37,361 bases of DNA from Flavobacteriaceae bacterium (GTDB taxonomy: Bacteria; Bacteroidota; Bacteroidia; Flavobacteriales; Flavobacteriaceae). The stretch covers positions 1 through 37,361 of the forward strand of contig CANFHX010000024.1 in NCBI GenBank assembly GCA_947446865.1, given 5' to 3'. Shown in pieces: positions 23,310-32,049 of the stretch (position 1 is the stretch's first letter; each line of letters starts with the position of its first letter). The notes under the pieces are model-generated. The model made no database searches and had not been told where the DNA came from. It saw nothing but the letters and a program-made list of their open reading frames with translations. The position numbers were made by a program, and so were the translations under genes.

Positions 23310-24063
23310 ATACGATTTTATATAAAACAGGTTTGGATGGGGAAGCATCATTCTCAAAGGAAGCAATTTGAAGATTTAAAATATAACTTCCATCCGAAAC
23401 AATATCGTCAACATAAATCATTTCGGTAATGGTGCAATTCAAACGCGCATCGTCATTTAAATCATCTACATTTTTCACATTCCAAAAGGCTTTGTGGGCC
23501 AATAGTCTCCCTTCGTCTTCTTCTCGATCGACGCTAGGCAAATCAATTAGCAAATGTTGAATTCCGATTTCTCGGATAAAAGTCGCTGCATCTTCAGCCA
23601 AATAGGGCGGATTAGTATTGGAATAATTCTGGTGTTTTTTACTTTTAAAATTAGGTAAAGTTCTAATAATTATTGCTTCGGGAGTTTTCCCGTTTAACGC
23701 ATTTTTTATTTGAAATTTAGTGATAATATAATCGTCAACAATAGATTCTGGCTCCACCGAAATTAATTCGGCAGTAAAGAAAAACTGTTTCAAACATTGA
23801 TTAATACTGTAAAATTCTCGGGTAATGTGTCCTAGACATTCTGTGTGGGTGCCGTGTCCGTGGGGATTGAAAAAAATATTATTGAAGTTGGTAGAGCTCC
23901 CTTCGGATACTTTTCCTATCCAATCACCAAAAACCACAGGTTCTATTTCGGGTTTTTCAATATACCACGCAATAGGATTGGCATCCGTATTGGATAACGG
24001 AATGGAAATATCAATGGGTTTTGATAGGTCTATTTCGAATTTATTGTTGATGGTTGCAATCAT
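23305..24063 (-). CDS. Cyclase family protein (kynurenine formamidase-like hydrolase)
   Basis: A 252-residue protein from the ATG at 24063 (MIATINNKFEIDLSKPIDIS). An upstream in-frame codon at 24096 would add 11 unlikely residues. The metal-binding motif is NPHGHGTHTECLGHI, equivalent to the HxGTHxDxPxH signature of the cyclase/formamidase family (PF04199), with further conserved LLIDLPSVDREEDEG. Family members hydrolyse N-formylkynurenine or related amides, or cyclise polyketides. No tryptophan-degradation gene is nearby, so the substrate is unknown. The His/Asp/Glu metal ligands are present, although Asp of the usual THxD is Glu here. Its last codons run into the palindromic repeat. Confidence 0.85.
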   Translation of the reverse strand: MIATINNKFEIDLSKPIDISIPLSNTDANPIAWYIEKPEIEPVVFGDWIGKVSEGSSTNFNNIFFNPHGHGTHTECLGHITREFYSINQCLKQFFFTAELISVEPESIVDDYIITKFQIKNALNGKTPEAIIIRTLPNFKSKKHQNYSNTNPPYLAEDAATFIREIGIQHLLIDLPSVDREEDEGRLLAHKAFWNVKNVDDLNDDARLNCTITEMIYVDDIVSDGSYILNLQIASFENDASPSKPVLYKIVS

Positions 24064-24132
24064 ATAATTATGTTTCTTTGCTTCTAAGAAAATCATAAAA
24101 ACTTTGAGTCTTTGTGACTTTGTGGCGAAATG

Positions 24133-25266
24133 TTACTCCAAATTTAATAAAAACAAATCACTTGCAATTCCATCGGATAAAAATTTACCTTTTTTAGTAG
24201 TTCGCAAAATATTTTCATCCACAAAAAGTAAATTATCTTCAATATATTTTGCTGCTTGTTGGTTTAAATAATTTAGATAAGTGTCACCAAATTCGGTTGC
24301 AATTCTTTCTAAAGAAACACCCCAAATAGTCCGTAAACCCGTCATGATGTATTCGTTATATCTATCCGTTTTAGTAAGCGTTTCGGTTTCAATTGGCAGT
24401 TTATTTTCGGAAATTGATTTTAAATACAAAGCATTATTCGAAACATTCCAACCTCGTTGTTCTCCGTCGTAACTGTGTGCAGAAGGTCCAATTCCGATGT
24501 ATTTTTTACCCAACCAATAACTCGAATTGTTTTTTGAAAAATAATTTTCCTTTCCGAAATTGGATAATTCGTAGTGAATGAAATCGTGTTCGGCTAGTTT
24601 GTCTACCAAAATTTGGAAATGTTCTTGAGCTACTTCATCCTCCGGTTGTGGGATAATTCCTTTTTGAATAAACGAATGTAAAGCCGTTTTGGGCTCTACC
24701 GTTAAGGCATAACTGGAAATATGCGGAACATTAAAAGACAAAGCCATTTCTATATTTTGCAACCATTTTTCATTGCTCATTCCTGGGATTCCATAAATCA
24801 AATCAACGGAAATATTATCAAAATATTGAGTTGCTTCTTGTAAGCATTTTTTGGCTTCCGCCGAATTGTGCGCGCGATTCATCATCTTTAAATCGTCTTC
24901 AAAAAAAGATTGAATTCCGATGCTTAGTCGATTGATTCCAATTTTTGAAAGTTCGATCAAATAGTCACTTGACAAATCATCTGGATTGGCTTCGAGGGTG
25001 ATTTCAGGATTTTGAGCAACAGTATAGTTTTCATAAATCGAATCCAACTGCAATTTCAAATCTGCAATCGTTAATCTGCTCGGCGTACCACCGCCAAAAT
25101 AAATGGTTTCTACAACCTCATCTTGAAATTCTCCTTTTCGCATTTCAATTTCTTTAGCCAATGCCATTACCATCTCGTCTTTCTTCTTCAATGAAGTAGA
25201 AAAATGAAAGTCGCAATAATGACATGCTTGCTTGCAGAAAGGGATGTGGATGTATATGCCGCTCAT
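24133..25266 (-). CDS. hemW: HemW-like radical SAM protein (heme chaperone)
   Basis: A 377-residue radical SAM protein. The iron-sulfur cluster motif CxxxCxYC is at Cys11, Cys15 and Cys18 (CKQACHYCDFHF), followed by GGGTPS near 57 and the HemW/HemN features EANPD, NRLSIGIQSF and GIGPSAHSYDGE. The C-terminal HemN_C domain is present (DRYNEYIMTGLRTIWGVSLE). HemW-type proteins are often misnamed coproporphyrinogen III oxidase; they bind heme and lack the extra N-terminal residues of HemN. The first cluster motif fits HemW. It is separated from ruvC by a long inverted repeat and shares its orientation. Confidence 0.9.
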   Translation of the reverse strand: MSGIYIHIPFCKQACHYCDFHFSTSLKKKDEMVMALAKEIEMRKGEFQDEVVETIYFGGGTPSRLTIADLKLQLDSIYENYTVAQNPEITLEANPDDLSSDYLIELSKIGINRLSIGIQSFFEDDLKMMNRAHNSAEAKKCLQEATQYFDNISVDLIYGIPGMSNEKWLQNIEMALSFNVPHISSYALTVEPKTALHSFIQKGIIPQPEDEVAQEHFQILVDKLAEHDFIHYELSNFGKENYFSKNNSSYWLGKKYIGIGPSAHSYDGEQRGWNVSNNALYLKSISENKLPIETETLTKTDRYNEYIMTGLRTIWGVSLERIATEFGDTYLNYLNQQAAKYIEDNLLFVDENILRTTKKGKFLSDGIASDLFLLNLE

Positions 25267-25270
25267 TTTT

Positions 25271-25335
25271 TAGTGTTCAGTGCTCAGTGTTCATTTTGTG
25301 CTTACTGTAAACTGAGCACTGAACACTGAGCACTA
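25271..25335. repeat. Long perfect inverted repeat upstream of hemW
   Basis: AGTGTTCAGTGCTCAGT (25272-25288) and its inverse (25311-25327) pair over 17 bp, with shorter nested copies of the same AGTGTTCAGTGCTCAGT unit at either side. The hairpin lies in the ruvC-hemW gap. It is A-rich rather than T-rich in the direction of transcription, so it is more likely a dispersed repeat than a terminator. It would shape the hemW leader. Confidence 0.65.
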
Positions 25336-25887
25336 TTTTTTTACTCGTTCTTCGTTTTGTTTTACAAATGCATCCCAACCCGAATAACTTTTCTCGCCAA
25401 CCACTTTTCCGGAATTGAAAAAATGACAAACCGCAGCGGCCAAACCATCGGTGGAATCTAAATTTTTAGGCAATTCTTTTAGCCCTAATAATTGTTGGAG
25501 CATTTTGGCAACTTGTTCTTTTGTGGCATTTCCGTTTCCGGTGATAGCCATTTTTATTTTTTTGGGCTCGTATTCCGTAATCGGAATATCTCTCGAAAGT
25601 CCCGCTGCCATTGCTACTCCTTGCGCTCTTCCCAATTTCAACATCGATTGGACATTTTTACCAAAAAAGGGGGCTTCAATAGCAATTTCATCCGGATGAT
25701 GGGTATCAATCAGTTCAATAGTTCGTTCAAAAATAACTTTAAGTTTTTGATAATGGTTGTCGTATTTACTCAAAATCAATTCATTCAACTGAACAAATTC
25801 CATTTTTTTGTTGACTACTTTTATCAATCCGAAACCCATGATGGTGGTTCCAGGGTCAATTCCTAATATGATGCGTTCGTTTGCCAA
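25333..25887 (-). CDS. ruvC: Crossover junction endodeoxyribonuclease RuvC
   Basis: A 184-residue Holliday-junction resolvase. The N-terminal strand ILGIDPGTTIMGFGLI gives the first catalytic Asp (11), IAIEAPFFGKN the Glu, and NLDSTDGLAAAVCHF the C-terminal Asp pair. All four acidic metal ligands are visible. It cuts four-way junctions in recombination repair, usually together with RuvAB encoded elsewhere. The last residues are a short basic tail (VKQNEERVKK). It diverges from the LPG-synthase-type gene with 54 bp between. Confidence 0.95.
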   Translation of the reverse strand: MANERIILGIDPGTTIMGFGLIKVVNKKMEFVQLNELILSKYDNHYQKLKVIFERTIELIDTHHPDEIAIEAPFFGKNVQSMLKLGRAQGVAMAAGLSRDIPITEYEPKKIKMAITGNGNATKEQVAKMLQQLLGLKELPKNLDSTDGLAAAVCHFFNSGKVVGEKSYSGWDAFVKQNEERVKK

Positions 25888-25941
25888 TTATTTAGTTTCA
25901 AGATTAAGGTTTCAAGTTCAAAGTTTTGTTTCTTTGCAACA

Positions 25942-26886
25942 ATGATTTCAATTCCTCACAAAACTACACAATTCTTGGTTTTTTCAGTCAAACTTTTGAT
26001 TGTTGTTGGCGCATTTTATTTTATTTACAATCAACTGGCTAGTAATGACAAACTAGATTGGGATAAGTTTTTAATCTTATTCCATAAAAACCAATCCATT
26101 GCGGGAATTTCATTTATATTATTTTTTAGTTTTTTGAATCGGTTTTTCGAAATTTTGAAATGGCAAAATCTAGCCCAAGTAGTAAAACCTATTTCTGTAA
26201 AAGAAGCAACGAAACAAGTTCTTGCCGCATTAACCTTAGGGGTTTTTACTCCGGTAGGCGTAGGAGAATATGCTGGAAAAGCATTGTATTTTGAGAAAAA
26301 AGAAGCAAAAAAAATTATTTTTCTGAATCTAATTTGCAACGGAATTCAGATTGTTGCCACAGGTTTATTCGGAATTATTGGAATGCTTATTTTAGGCTAT
26401 TGGCTTTGGAGTTTAGGAATAGTATTAATTACTATTGCCTTTGTATTGTTTTCTTTTTTTACAAAAAAAATCAAAATCAAAGGATATTCTATTGAGAAAT
26501 TATTAGAACGAATTAATGAAATTCCGAAGAAAATCCATAAAAAAAATATGTTTTTAGGTTTCTGCCGTTATTTGGTTTTTTCACACCAATATTATTTTTT
26601 GTTTGTGGCTTTTGATGTGAATTTACCCTACACTACTTTAATGGCATCCATTACCACCGTTTATTTTTTAGCCTCTGTTATTCCGAGTTTTCAATTTTTA
26701 GATTTTGCTTTAAAAGGAAGTTTGGCAGTGTATTTCTTCGGATTGCTTGGTGTTAATGAATGGATTGTGATTTTTGTTACTACCTTAATGTGGTTTTTAA
26801 ATATAGTTTTACCCGTAATTATTGGCAGTTATTATGTATTGATTTTCAAAATTCATAAACCTATAATTTCTAATAATTTACCTTAA
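25942..26886 (+). CDS. Lysylphosphatidylglycerol-synthase-type membrane protein (UPF0104)
   Basis: A 314-residue membrane protein of the LPG synthase transmembrane family (PF03706), with about eight hydrophobic segments. The family motif region VKPISVKEATKQVLAALTLG and FTPVGVGEYAGKALYF lies near residues 85-120. The catalytic C-terminal domain of true MprF is absent, so it is a stand-alone transmembrane unit, which in other bacteria acts as a lipid or glycolipid transporter or flippase. It is 10 bp before a glycosyltransferase gene, so a role in moving or making a glycolipid is likely (inference). The start ATG at 25942 gives a plausible MISIPHKTTQFLVFSVKLLI opening. Confidence 0.85.
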   Translation: MISIPHKTTQFLVFSVKLLIVVGAFYFIYNQLASNDKLDWDKFLILFHKNQSIAGISFILFFSFLNRFFEILKWQNLAQVVKPISVKEATKQVLAALTLGVFTPVGVGEYAGKALYFEKKEAKKIIFLNLICNGIQIVATGLFGIIGMLILGYWLWSLGIVLITIAFVLFSFFTKKIKIKGYSIEKLLERINEIPKKIHKKNMFLGFCRYLVFSHQYYFLFVAFDVNLPYTTLMASITTVYFLASVIPSFQFLDFALKGSLAVYFFGLLGVNEWIVIFVTTLMWFLNIVLPVIIGSYYVLIFKIHKPIISNNLP

Positions 26887-26896
26887 AATTTTAAGT

Positions 26897-28024
26897 ATGA
26901 TGGATGTCGTTTTATATTTGATAGCAGCAATTTATGTGGTTTTTATAGCCCAATTAATTTATGGTTTTAACAAGGTGAAAATCTTTGAAAGAACCGGGGT
27001 AAATCCTAAAACTGCCTTCTCAATAATCATTCCGTTTAGAAATGAAGCGAAGAATTTGCCTAAACTTTTAAAGTCGATTTCAAAGTTAAATTACCCTAAA
27101 GAATTGTTCGAAATTATTCTTGTGGATGATTTTTCTACCGATACTTCCGAGAGAATTTGCATCCAATGGCGAATGGCGAATGGACTAATTGAAAGCACTC
27201 TTTTAGAAAATTTACGCCTTTCTAATTCTCCAAAAAAAGATGCTATTTCACGAGCAGTTCCCATTTTAAAACACGAATGGATGGTTACGACGGATGCCGA
27301 TTGTGTTGTGACCAAAAACTGGTTGTTAACCTTAGATAACTTCATACAACAAAGCAATCCCGAAATGGTGGTTGGAGCTGTAGTTTATAAAACCAAAAAC
27401 AACTGGTTTCATCATTTCCAACAGTTGGATTTAATGAGTTTGCAAGGAACTACCGTTGGCAGTTTCGGAATTGGAAAACCTTTTATGTGCAACGGGGCCA
27501 ATTTTGCTTACACTAAAAAATTTTTCCAAGAACTTGGTGGTTTTGGAGGAATCAACAGCACCGCTAGTGGTGATGATGTTATGTTATTACAGAAAGCAGT
27601 TGCGGCCAATTCGGATAAAGTACTCTATCTAAAAAACAAAGAGTTTATTGTAAAAACAAAGCCAGAAAACGATTTATTTGTTCTTTTTATGCAACGGGTT
27701 CGTTGGGCAAGCAAAACTACAAGTTATAAAAATACCTATGCTAAATCACTTGCCGTTGTTGTTTTATTATTGAATCTTTCTTTGGTTCTAGGTTTTGGTT
27801 TTTGGGTTTTAGGCAAAATTGAAATTTGGAATTTGAGTATTGTTTTTTTTATTAAATACCTTGTAGATTACATTTTACTATATAAGTCCAATCAATATTT
27901 AAAGAATGGGAAGTTTATGCTTCCGTTAGCAAGTAGTTTGGTATATCCTGTTTTTTCAAGTGCTGTTGGATTGTATTCGTTGTTTGGAAGTTTCACTTGG
28001 AAAGGAAGATACTTTAGTAAGTAA
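26897..28024 (+). CDS. Membrane glycosyltransferase, family GT2
   Basis: A 375-residue glycosyltransferase. An N-terminal helix (VVLYLIAAIYVVFIAQLIYG) is followed by a GT-A domain: FSIIIPFRNEAKNLP, IILVDDFSTDTS, the catalytic TTDADCV (DXD-like), GIGKPFMCNGANFAYTK and ASGDDVMLLQKA (acceptor ED-like motif), with QRVRWASK at the end (Q-x-x-RW). Two or three C-terminal helices follow. The set fits processive or polyprenyl-type GT2 enzymes making a cell-envelope sugar, but donor and acceptor are unknown. It is co-transcribed with the preceding LPG-type membrane protein, an often-seen Bacteroidetes pair. Confidence 0.9.
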   Translation: MMDVVLYLIAAIYVVFIAQLIYGFNKVKIFERTGVNPKTAFSIIIPFRNEAKNLPKLLKSISKLNYPKELFEIILVDDFSTDTSERICIQWRMANGLIESTLLENLRLSNSPKKDAISRAVPILKHEWMVTTDADCVVTKNWLLTLDNFIQQSNPEMVVGAVVYKTKNNWFHHFQQLDLMSLQGTTVGSFGIGKPFMCNGANFAYTKKFFQELGGFGGINSTASGDDVMLLQKAVAANSDKVLYLKNKEFIVKTKPENDLFVLFMQRVRWASKTTSYKNTYAKSLAVVVLLLNLSLVLGFGFWVLGKIEIWNLSIVFFIKYLVDYILLYKSNQYLKNGKFMLPLASSLVYPVFSSAVGLYSLFGSFTWKGRYFSK

Positions 28025-28103
28025 ATTTATCCAATTAATATTATCACAAAAATTTCCTTTTTTATAAGAAAATACTTATAATTGATTATTTTTGAGAAAA
28101 AAA

Positions 28104-29756
28104 ATGATTAGATATTTCCCCTTATCTATCTTAATCTTTTTTCTTATTACTATTTTTCCAGTTTTCGGACAAGAAAGTATTCCTGAAAAAGATTTTACGG
28201 TACACTATTATCCAACCCGATTAGAGTTGGAATTTGACAAATCAAAATCTCCTATTTCGATTAAAGCGATAGATGTTTTTTCTAATAATGAGGTATTAAT
28301 TGAGAAAACTAACAATCCTTATTTATTTATTATTTATTCTGAAAAGCCTTCTCAGTTTTTCACCATAGAATATACGTTAAACACAGATAACACATCCATT
28401 TTATCTAGCACTACTATAGCTTCTAAATCGGCTTCAACGGGAACCATAACTGTATATTTTAATCATACTGTGGATACAACTTTTAGTCAAACGCAAAATG
28501 CTGTTAACCTTTCCAATACGTTAGACGATATGTTGATTACCTATATCAATAATTGTGTTGCTACCTTGGATATTGCTATTTATAATTCCTATTCCCCTTC
28601 GGCAACAACTGGTATTGCTGCTGCTATAAATGCTGCTTTCGCAAGAGGGGTTCAGGTTCGAGTTATTTATGACGGAAGTACTAGTAGTGTAATGATACCA
28701 TTATTAAATAGTGCCATTCCAATATTAGCAAGCCCTTCTTCTTCCTCATATGGAATTATGCATAATAAATTTGTTATTTTTGATGCCAATAACAGCAATC
28801 CTAATCTTCCTTATGTGTGGACTGGCTCCACCAATTGGACTGCAGTTCAAATTGATGGCCCAGATAGAAATAGTGTCATCACTCTTCAAGACCAGACTTT
28901 AGCTTTAGCTTATACTATAGAATTTGAAGAAATGTGGGGAGGATCTGCAGCAACTCCAAATACAACTAATTCAAAATTTGGACCTTATAAAACAAATAAT
29001 ACTCCGCACAACTTTGTTATAGGGGGCAAAACCATAGAAAGCTATTTTAGCCCTTCCGATGGAACAACTTCCAAAATTATATCGGCAATTAACTCCGCCA
29101 ACACCGATATTGAAATTGCTGTAATGAATTTTACTCGAACCGACATAAGTAGTGCTTTGATTAACAGATACAATAATGGCTTTACCAATATTAATGTGTT
29201 GTTAGATAGCAGTAATCCGACTGGGAATCAAATAGCGCCCTTACAAGCTGGATTACTTCCTAATCATGCTTTAGTGGATAGCGCTTCGGGAATTATGCAC
29301 CACAAATTTATGGTTGTAGATAATTTCAATAGCTCTTCAGACCCATTAGTTTTGGTAGGATCTCATAATTGGAGCACGGCTGCCGAAACTAAAAATGATG
29401 AAAACACATTAATTGTTCATGATGCAAATATTACAAATCAATATTTTCAAGCATTTGCCTCTATGTACCAAATAGCAGGAGGAACTTTATCAAATATAGA
29501 AAATACTGATGAAAATAAAATCATATTAAAAATAATTCCTAACCCTAATAACGGGATATTTGATATTGTTTCTAGTAACACTATGGAAAACGTAGGTCTA
29601 GTTATTTATGATGTTTTAGGAAATAGAATCGCAACAAAAAATTTCAATTCTTTTACTAATACTTCTATTGATATTAGTTCGGAATCTTCAGGGTTTTATT
29701 TTATAGAAGCTACTGCAGATGGAAATATTTGGCATTATAAATTAATAAAAAGATAA
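28104..29756 (+). CDS. Secreted phospholipase-D-like protein with T9SS sorting domain
   Basis: A 550-residue protein. Start at ATG 28104 (MIRYFPLSILIFFL...FGQ) gives a clear type I signal peptide. An in-frame TTG at 28092 would prepend RKK, so it is rejected. TATTTTTG at 28087-28094 fits a -7 box. Two HKD motifs, GIMHNKFVIFD (about 217-227) and GIMHHKFMVVD (about 396-406), each followed by WTGSTNW or VGSHNW, build the phospholipase D/nuclease active site. The C-terminus (IIPNPNNGIFDIVSS, VIYDVLGNRI, GFYFIEAT, HYKLIKR) is a type A T9SS sorting domain, so the enzyme is exported or cell-surface bound. Substrate may be DNA, RNA or lipid; PLD-like secreted nucleases are one option. Confidence 0.9.
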   Translation: MIRYFPLSILIFFLITIFPVFGQESIPEKDFTVHYYPTRLELEFDKSKSPISIKAIDVFSNNEVLIEKTNNPYLFIIYSEKPSQFFTIEYTLNTDNTSILSSTTIASKSASTGTITVYFNHTVDTTFSQTQNAVNLSNTLDDMLITYINNCVATLDIAIYNSYSPSATTGIAAAINAAFARGVQVRVIYDGSTSSVMIPLLNSAIPILASPSSSSYGIMHNKFVIFDANNSNPNLPYVWTGSTNWTAVQIDGPDRNSVITLQDQTLALAYTIEFEEMWGGSAATPNTTNSKFGPYKTNNTPHNFVIGGKTIESYFSPSDGTTSKIISAINSANTDIEIAVMNFTRTDISSALINRYNNGFTNINVLLDSSNPTGNQIAPLQAGLLPNHALVDSASGIMHHKFMVVDNFNSSSDPLVLVGSHNWSTAAETKNDENTLIVHDANITNQYFQAFASMYQIAGGTLSNIENTDENKIILKIIPNPNNGIFDIVSSNTMENVGLVIYDVLGNRIATKNFNSFTNTSIDISSESSGFYFIEATADGNIWHYKLIKR

Positions 29757-29767
29757 ACTAATTCAGA

Positions 29768-30253
29768 TTATTTTTTCTCTTCAGTTTTAATTATAACAGG
29801 CAGAATGAATTGTGTTTTCACTGGAATTCCTCTTTTAAATGCAGGATTAACTTTTGGAAAATCCACTAATTTAATTTTTAGAATACTGTCGATTTTAATA
29901 GTATCATAAGCAACGGTATCCTTTGGAAATTGAGGTTCAAATTGCATGCTTGCATCTGAATTTATGGTTACTTTTACTTCAATTGTATCCAACTTTGGAA
30001 ATAATATTTTTAAAGTATCTACGCTTAATTTTTGTTGGATGGTATTTGTAAGGAATTCGAAAAAACACTGTTTTTGTTGCGTGGGGTCAGTTAATTTATC
30101 ACAATCTACAATAGAAGGATATTGGTCTACTTCTTTCCAATTTATTTCTTTAATTTGCTGGTCCAGCAACTCCTTTTCAGAAGGCACCTGCTTCTCAAAA
30201 TATTGACAAGATTGCATAATTAAAACCAATACTAGTAAACTTATCTTTTTCAA
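29768..30253 (-). CDS. Lipoprotein with TonB C-terminal-like domain
   Basis: A 161-residue protein. The N-terminus MKKISLLVLVLIMQSCQYFE is a lipoprotein signal with Cys16. The second half (TIEVKVTINSDASMQFEPQF, LKIKLVDFPKVNPAFKRGIP, VKTQFILPVII) shows the TonB_C-like strand-helix pattern used in Bacteroidetes energy transducers (vxFxvxxxGxi...aikxlpkwxPaxxxGxPv...). It lacks a TonB membrane anchor and Pro-rich spacer, so it is not a classic TonB. It may be an envelope partner in transport, or a decoy relative. It lies 4 bp after the small exported protein gene and is co-transcribed. Confidence 0.65.
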   Translation of the reverse strand: MKKISLLVLVLIMQSCQYFEKQVPSEKELLDQQIKEINWKEVDQYPSIVDCDKLTDPTQQKQCFFEFLTNTIQQKLSVDTLKILFPKLDTIEVKVTINSDASMQFEPQFPKDTVAYDTIKIDSILKIKLVDFPKVNPAFKRGIPVKTQFILPVIIKTEEKK

Positions 30254-30257
30254 ATAA

Positions 30258-30629
30258 TTATTTTTTGGGTTCTAAATAATCGGAATATTTTTTATCAAAC
30301 CATTCTTTTTTGGTTTGTTGTGCTTCTGCTTTTTTATTTTTATATAACATTCCATATTTCTCAGAATAAATGGCAATCTTAATAGTGTAGGTATAATATT
30401 CTTCTTTTGTAAGCGTAATATTAGCATCATTTTGTTTCTGAAAAAATTCAAAAAACAAGGTATCGAAATCTTTTTTGTTAAAAGCCAAAACCTCTTTTTT
30501 GTATTTATGATAAATGGATTCTTTTTGAGAGGCATCTTCAGCTATAGGATTTTTATCTTGCGCCAAAGCTTTGCTTATGGAACAAGATAAAAAGAAGAAA
30601 CTAGTTACTATTGGAATTATTTTTTTCAT
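30258..30629 (-). CDS. Small exported protein of unknown function
   Basis: A 123-residue protein from the ATG at 30629 (MKKIIPIVTSFFFLSCSISK), whose Lys-rich start and hydrophobic stretch look like a signal sequence; LSCS could be a lipobox (Cys16), or cleavage may follow ALAQ. Upstream codons from 30689 would destroy the signal. The mature part is charged and helical (KYKKEVLAFNKKDFDTLFFE, KKAEAQQTKKEWFDKKYSDY). I recognise no family. It sits 4 bp ahead of the TonB-like lipoprotein gene, so the pair form a small operon for envelope proteins. Confidence 0.7.
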   Translation of the reverse strand: MKKIIPIVTSFFFLSCSISKALAQDKNPIAEDASQKESIYHKYKKEVLAFNKKDFDTLFFEFFQKQNDANITLTKEEYYTYTIKIAIYSEKYGMLYKNKKAEAQQTKKEWFDKKYSDYLEPKK

Positions 30630-30671
30630 ACTACCCTTCAAAAATAGTAAAAATTTACAAATTTTCCTAAA

Positions 30672-30755
30672 AGCAAAAAAGCTATCCACAAAAGTGGAAA
30701 GCTTTTCATTGGTCTAACTACTAAACCGTGATACGAGTTACAAATTCGTATCGAA
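30672..30755 (-). ncRNA. Candidate structured RNA or REP-like unit downstream of tRNA-Asp
   Basis: Read leftward, this stretch has a hairpin GATACGA-(9)-TCGTATC (30752-30730), a weak GGTTT/AGACC stem, then a strong terminator-like hairpin (AAAAGCTTTCCAC with GTGGATAGCTTTT, 30707-30677) followed by T. The GAGTTACAAATTCG palindrome resembles repeats linked with REP-associated transposases in Bacteroidetes (recollection). No good promoter precedes it, so a small RNA is only one option. Bases 30756-30832 show nothing else. It could not be confirmed without copies elsewhere. Confidence 0.35.
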
Positions 30756-30832
30756 AACAACACAACTAATTTTGAATGACTCACTGAATTTTTTAATAAT
30801 CCAGGTAATTCATTTCATTTGCTTTTTGGGCA

Positions 30833-30862
30833 AAAAAGCACTTCATTTCTGAAGTGCTTTTC
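30833..30862 (-). terminator. Terminator of tRNA-Asp
   Basis: AAAAGCACTTCA and TGAAGTGCTTTT pair perfectly around TTTC, with extra A on the left that read as T on the minus strand. It lies 10 bp past the tRNA 3' end. Confidence 0.88.
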
Positions 30863-30871
30863 CCAATTTAG

Positions 30872-30945
30872 CGGTCTGGACGGGACTCGAACCCGCGACC
30901 CCATGCGTGACAGGCATGTATTCTAACCAACTGAACTACCAAACC
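30872..30945 (-). tRNA. tRNA-Asp, anticodon GUC
   Basis: A 74-base tRNA on the minus strand. Acceptor strands GGTTTGG and CCAGACC pair with one T-G wobble; the discriminator is G and no CCA is encoded. The anticodon stem ATGCC/GGCAT-type arms enclose CTGTCAC, giving GUC. The T arm contains GGTTCGAGTCC. Its own terminator follows directly. It shows no att duplication. Confidence 0.95.
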
Positions 30946-31030
30946 ATCGCTTTATTGCGGTTGCAAATATACACCCATTTTCTACATTAACAAGCGTTTC
31001 TAGGGATTTTTTTAGATATTTTTTTTATCC

Positions 31031-31957
31031 TTAACCAAACATTTGTTTTTCAGCTAAGTAAGTTGTGAGAATTTTTTCAAAATTCGCTCCCACATTAACA
31101 GGAACGTACTTTATTTTGTTTTGAGCACAAGCCATAGACAAACTTTTAAAGTAGTTTTGAAGTGTTTTTTCGTATTCCTCTTTTACATTTTCGGCAAATA
31201 GGTTGACTATTTCACCTGTTTCTACGTCAATAAACTTTCGCGGAGCGTTATCAAAGTCGAAATTGAGCTCTCTTTTTTCGTCTATCACATGAAATAAAAC
31301 TACTTTGTGTTTGTTGTGTTTTAAATGTTGTAAAGCATTAAACAAAGCTTCTTGATTATCTTCCTGAAACATGTCTGTAAAAATGACAATCATGGAACGA
31401 CGGTGCATTTTTTCGGCAATTTGGTGCAGAAAAGTAATTGTATCGGTAGATTTTGCTTGTTTGGGTGCAACTAATAAATCTTCCAGCTTGTGTAATAACA
31501 TTCGGTGGTGGCGATCGCTTCCTTTTTCTGGAGCGTAGTATTCGTAATTGTCGGAAAATACACTTAATCCTACGGCATCTCGTTGCTTTTTAAGCAAACT
31601 CATGAGCACAGCAGAAGCCAAGACTGAAAATCCGATTTTGCTCTCGTAAAAGGGCTGGTTGGACTCTAGCTTTGGATAATGCATGGAAGAGGAATTGTCT
31701 ATAATTAAATGACAACGAAGGTTGGTCTCTTCTTCAAAGCGTTTAGTATATAATCTATCGGTTTTGGCAAATAATTTCCAATCGATATGTTTGGTGCTTT
31801 CGCCAACGTTATAGGTTTTATGCTCGGCAAATTCGGCAGAGAATCCATGAAAGGGCGATTTATGCATTCCAGAAATAAAGCCTTCTACCACTTGGTTGGC
31901 TAATAATTCTAAATGTTTGAAACCAGAAATGAGTTCTTTTTGATCTTCTATCTTCAT
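31031..31957 (-). CDS. DUF58 domain protein (VWA-like)
   Basis: A 308-residue cytoplasmic protein with the DUF58 signature GESTKHIDWKLFAKTDRLYT at about 52-71, then a von Willebrand A-like fold with DNSSSMHYP (metal-dependent adhesion site, about 92-100) and VIFTDMFQE. DUF58 proteins are usually encoded next to a MoxR ATPase and VWA proteins and are thought to act in assembly of large complexes. Here no MoxR gene is in view on either side, so it is a detached copy. The end (KYVPVNVGANFEKILTTYLA) is typical. It is separated by about 190 bp from the FtsX-type gene. Confidence 0.9.
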   Translation of the reverse strand: MKIEDQKELISGFKHLELLANQVVEGFISGMHKSPFHGFSAEFAEHKTYNVGESTKHIDWKLFAKTDRLYTKRFEEETNLRCHLIIDNSSSMHYPKLESNQPFYESKIGFSVLASAVLMSLLKKQRDAVGLSVFSDNYEYYAPEKGSDRHHRMLLHKLEDLLVAPKQAKSTDTITFLHQIAEKMHRRSMIVIFTDMFQEDNQEALFNALQHLKHNKHKVVLFHVIDEKRELNFDFDNAPRKFIDVETGEIVNLFAENVKEEYEKTLQNYFKSLSMACAQNKIKYVPVNVGANFEKILTTYLAEKQMFG

Positions 31958-32049
31958 AATTCAAAAGTAACAAAAAAATGTTTATGAGTTTAGAAAGTTT
32001 AGGAGTTTAGTGGTTTTAAATTTGAATTTCACAGAAGACAATAACCATC

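Noticed and set aside
25492..25866. 124-codon rightward frame across ruvC
   Set aside because: It is antisense to a well-conserved ruvC with all catalytic residues, and the product matches nothing recognisable.
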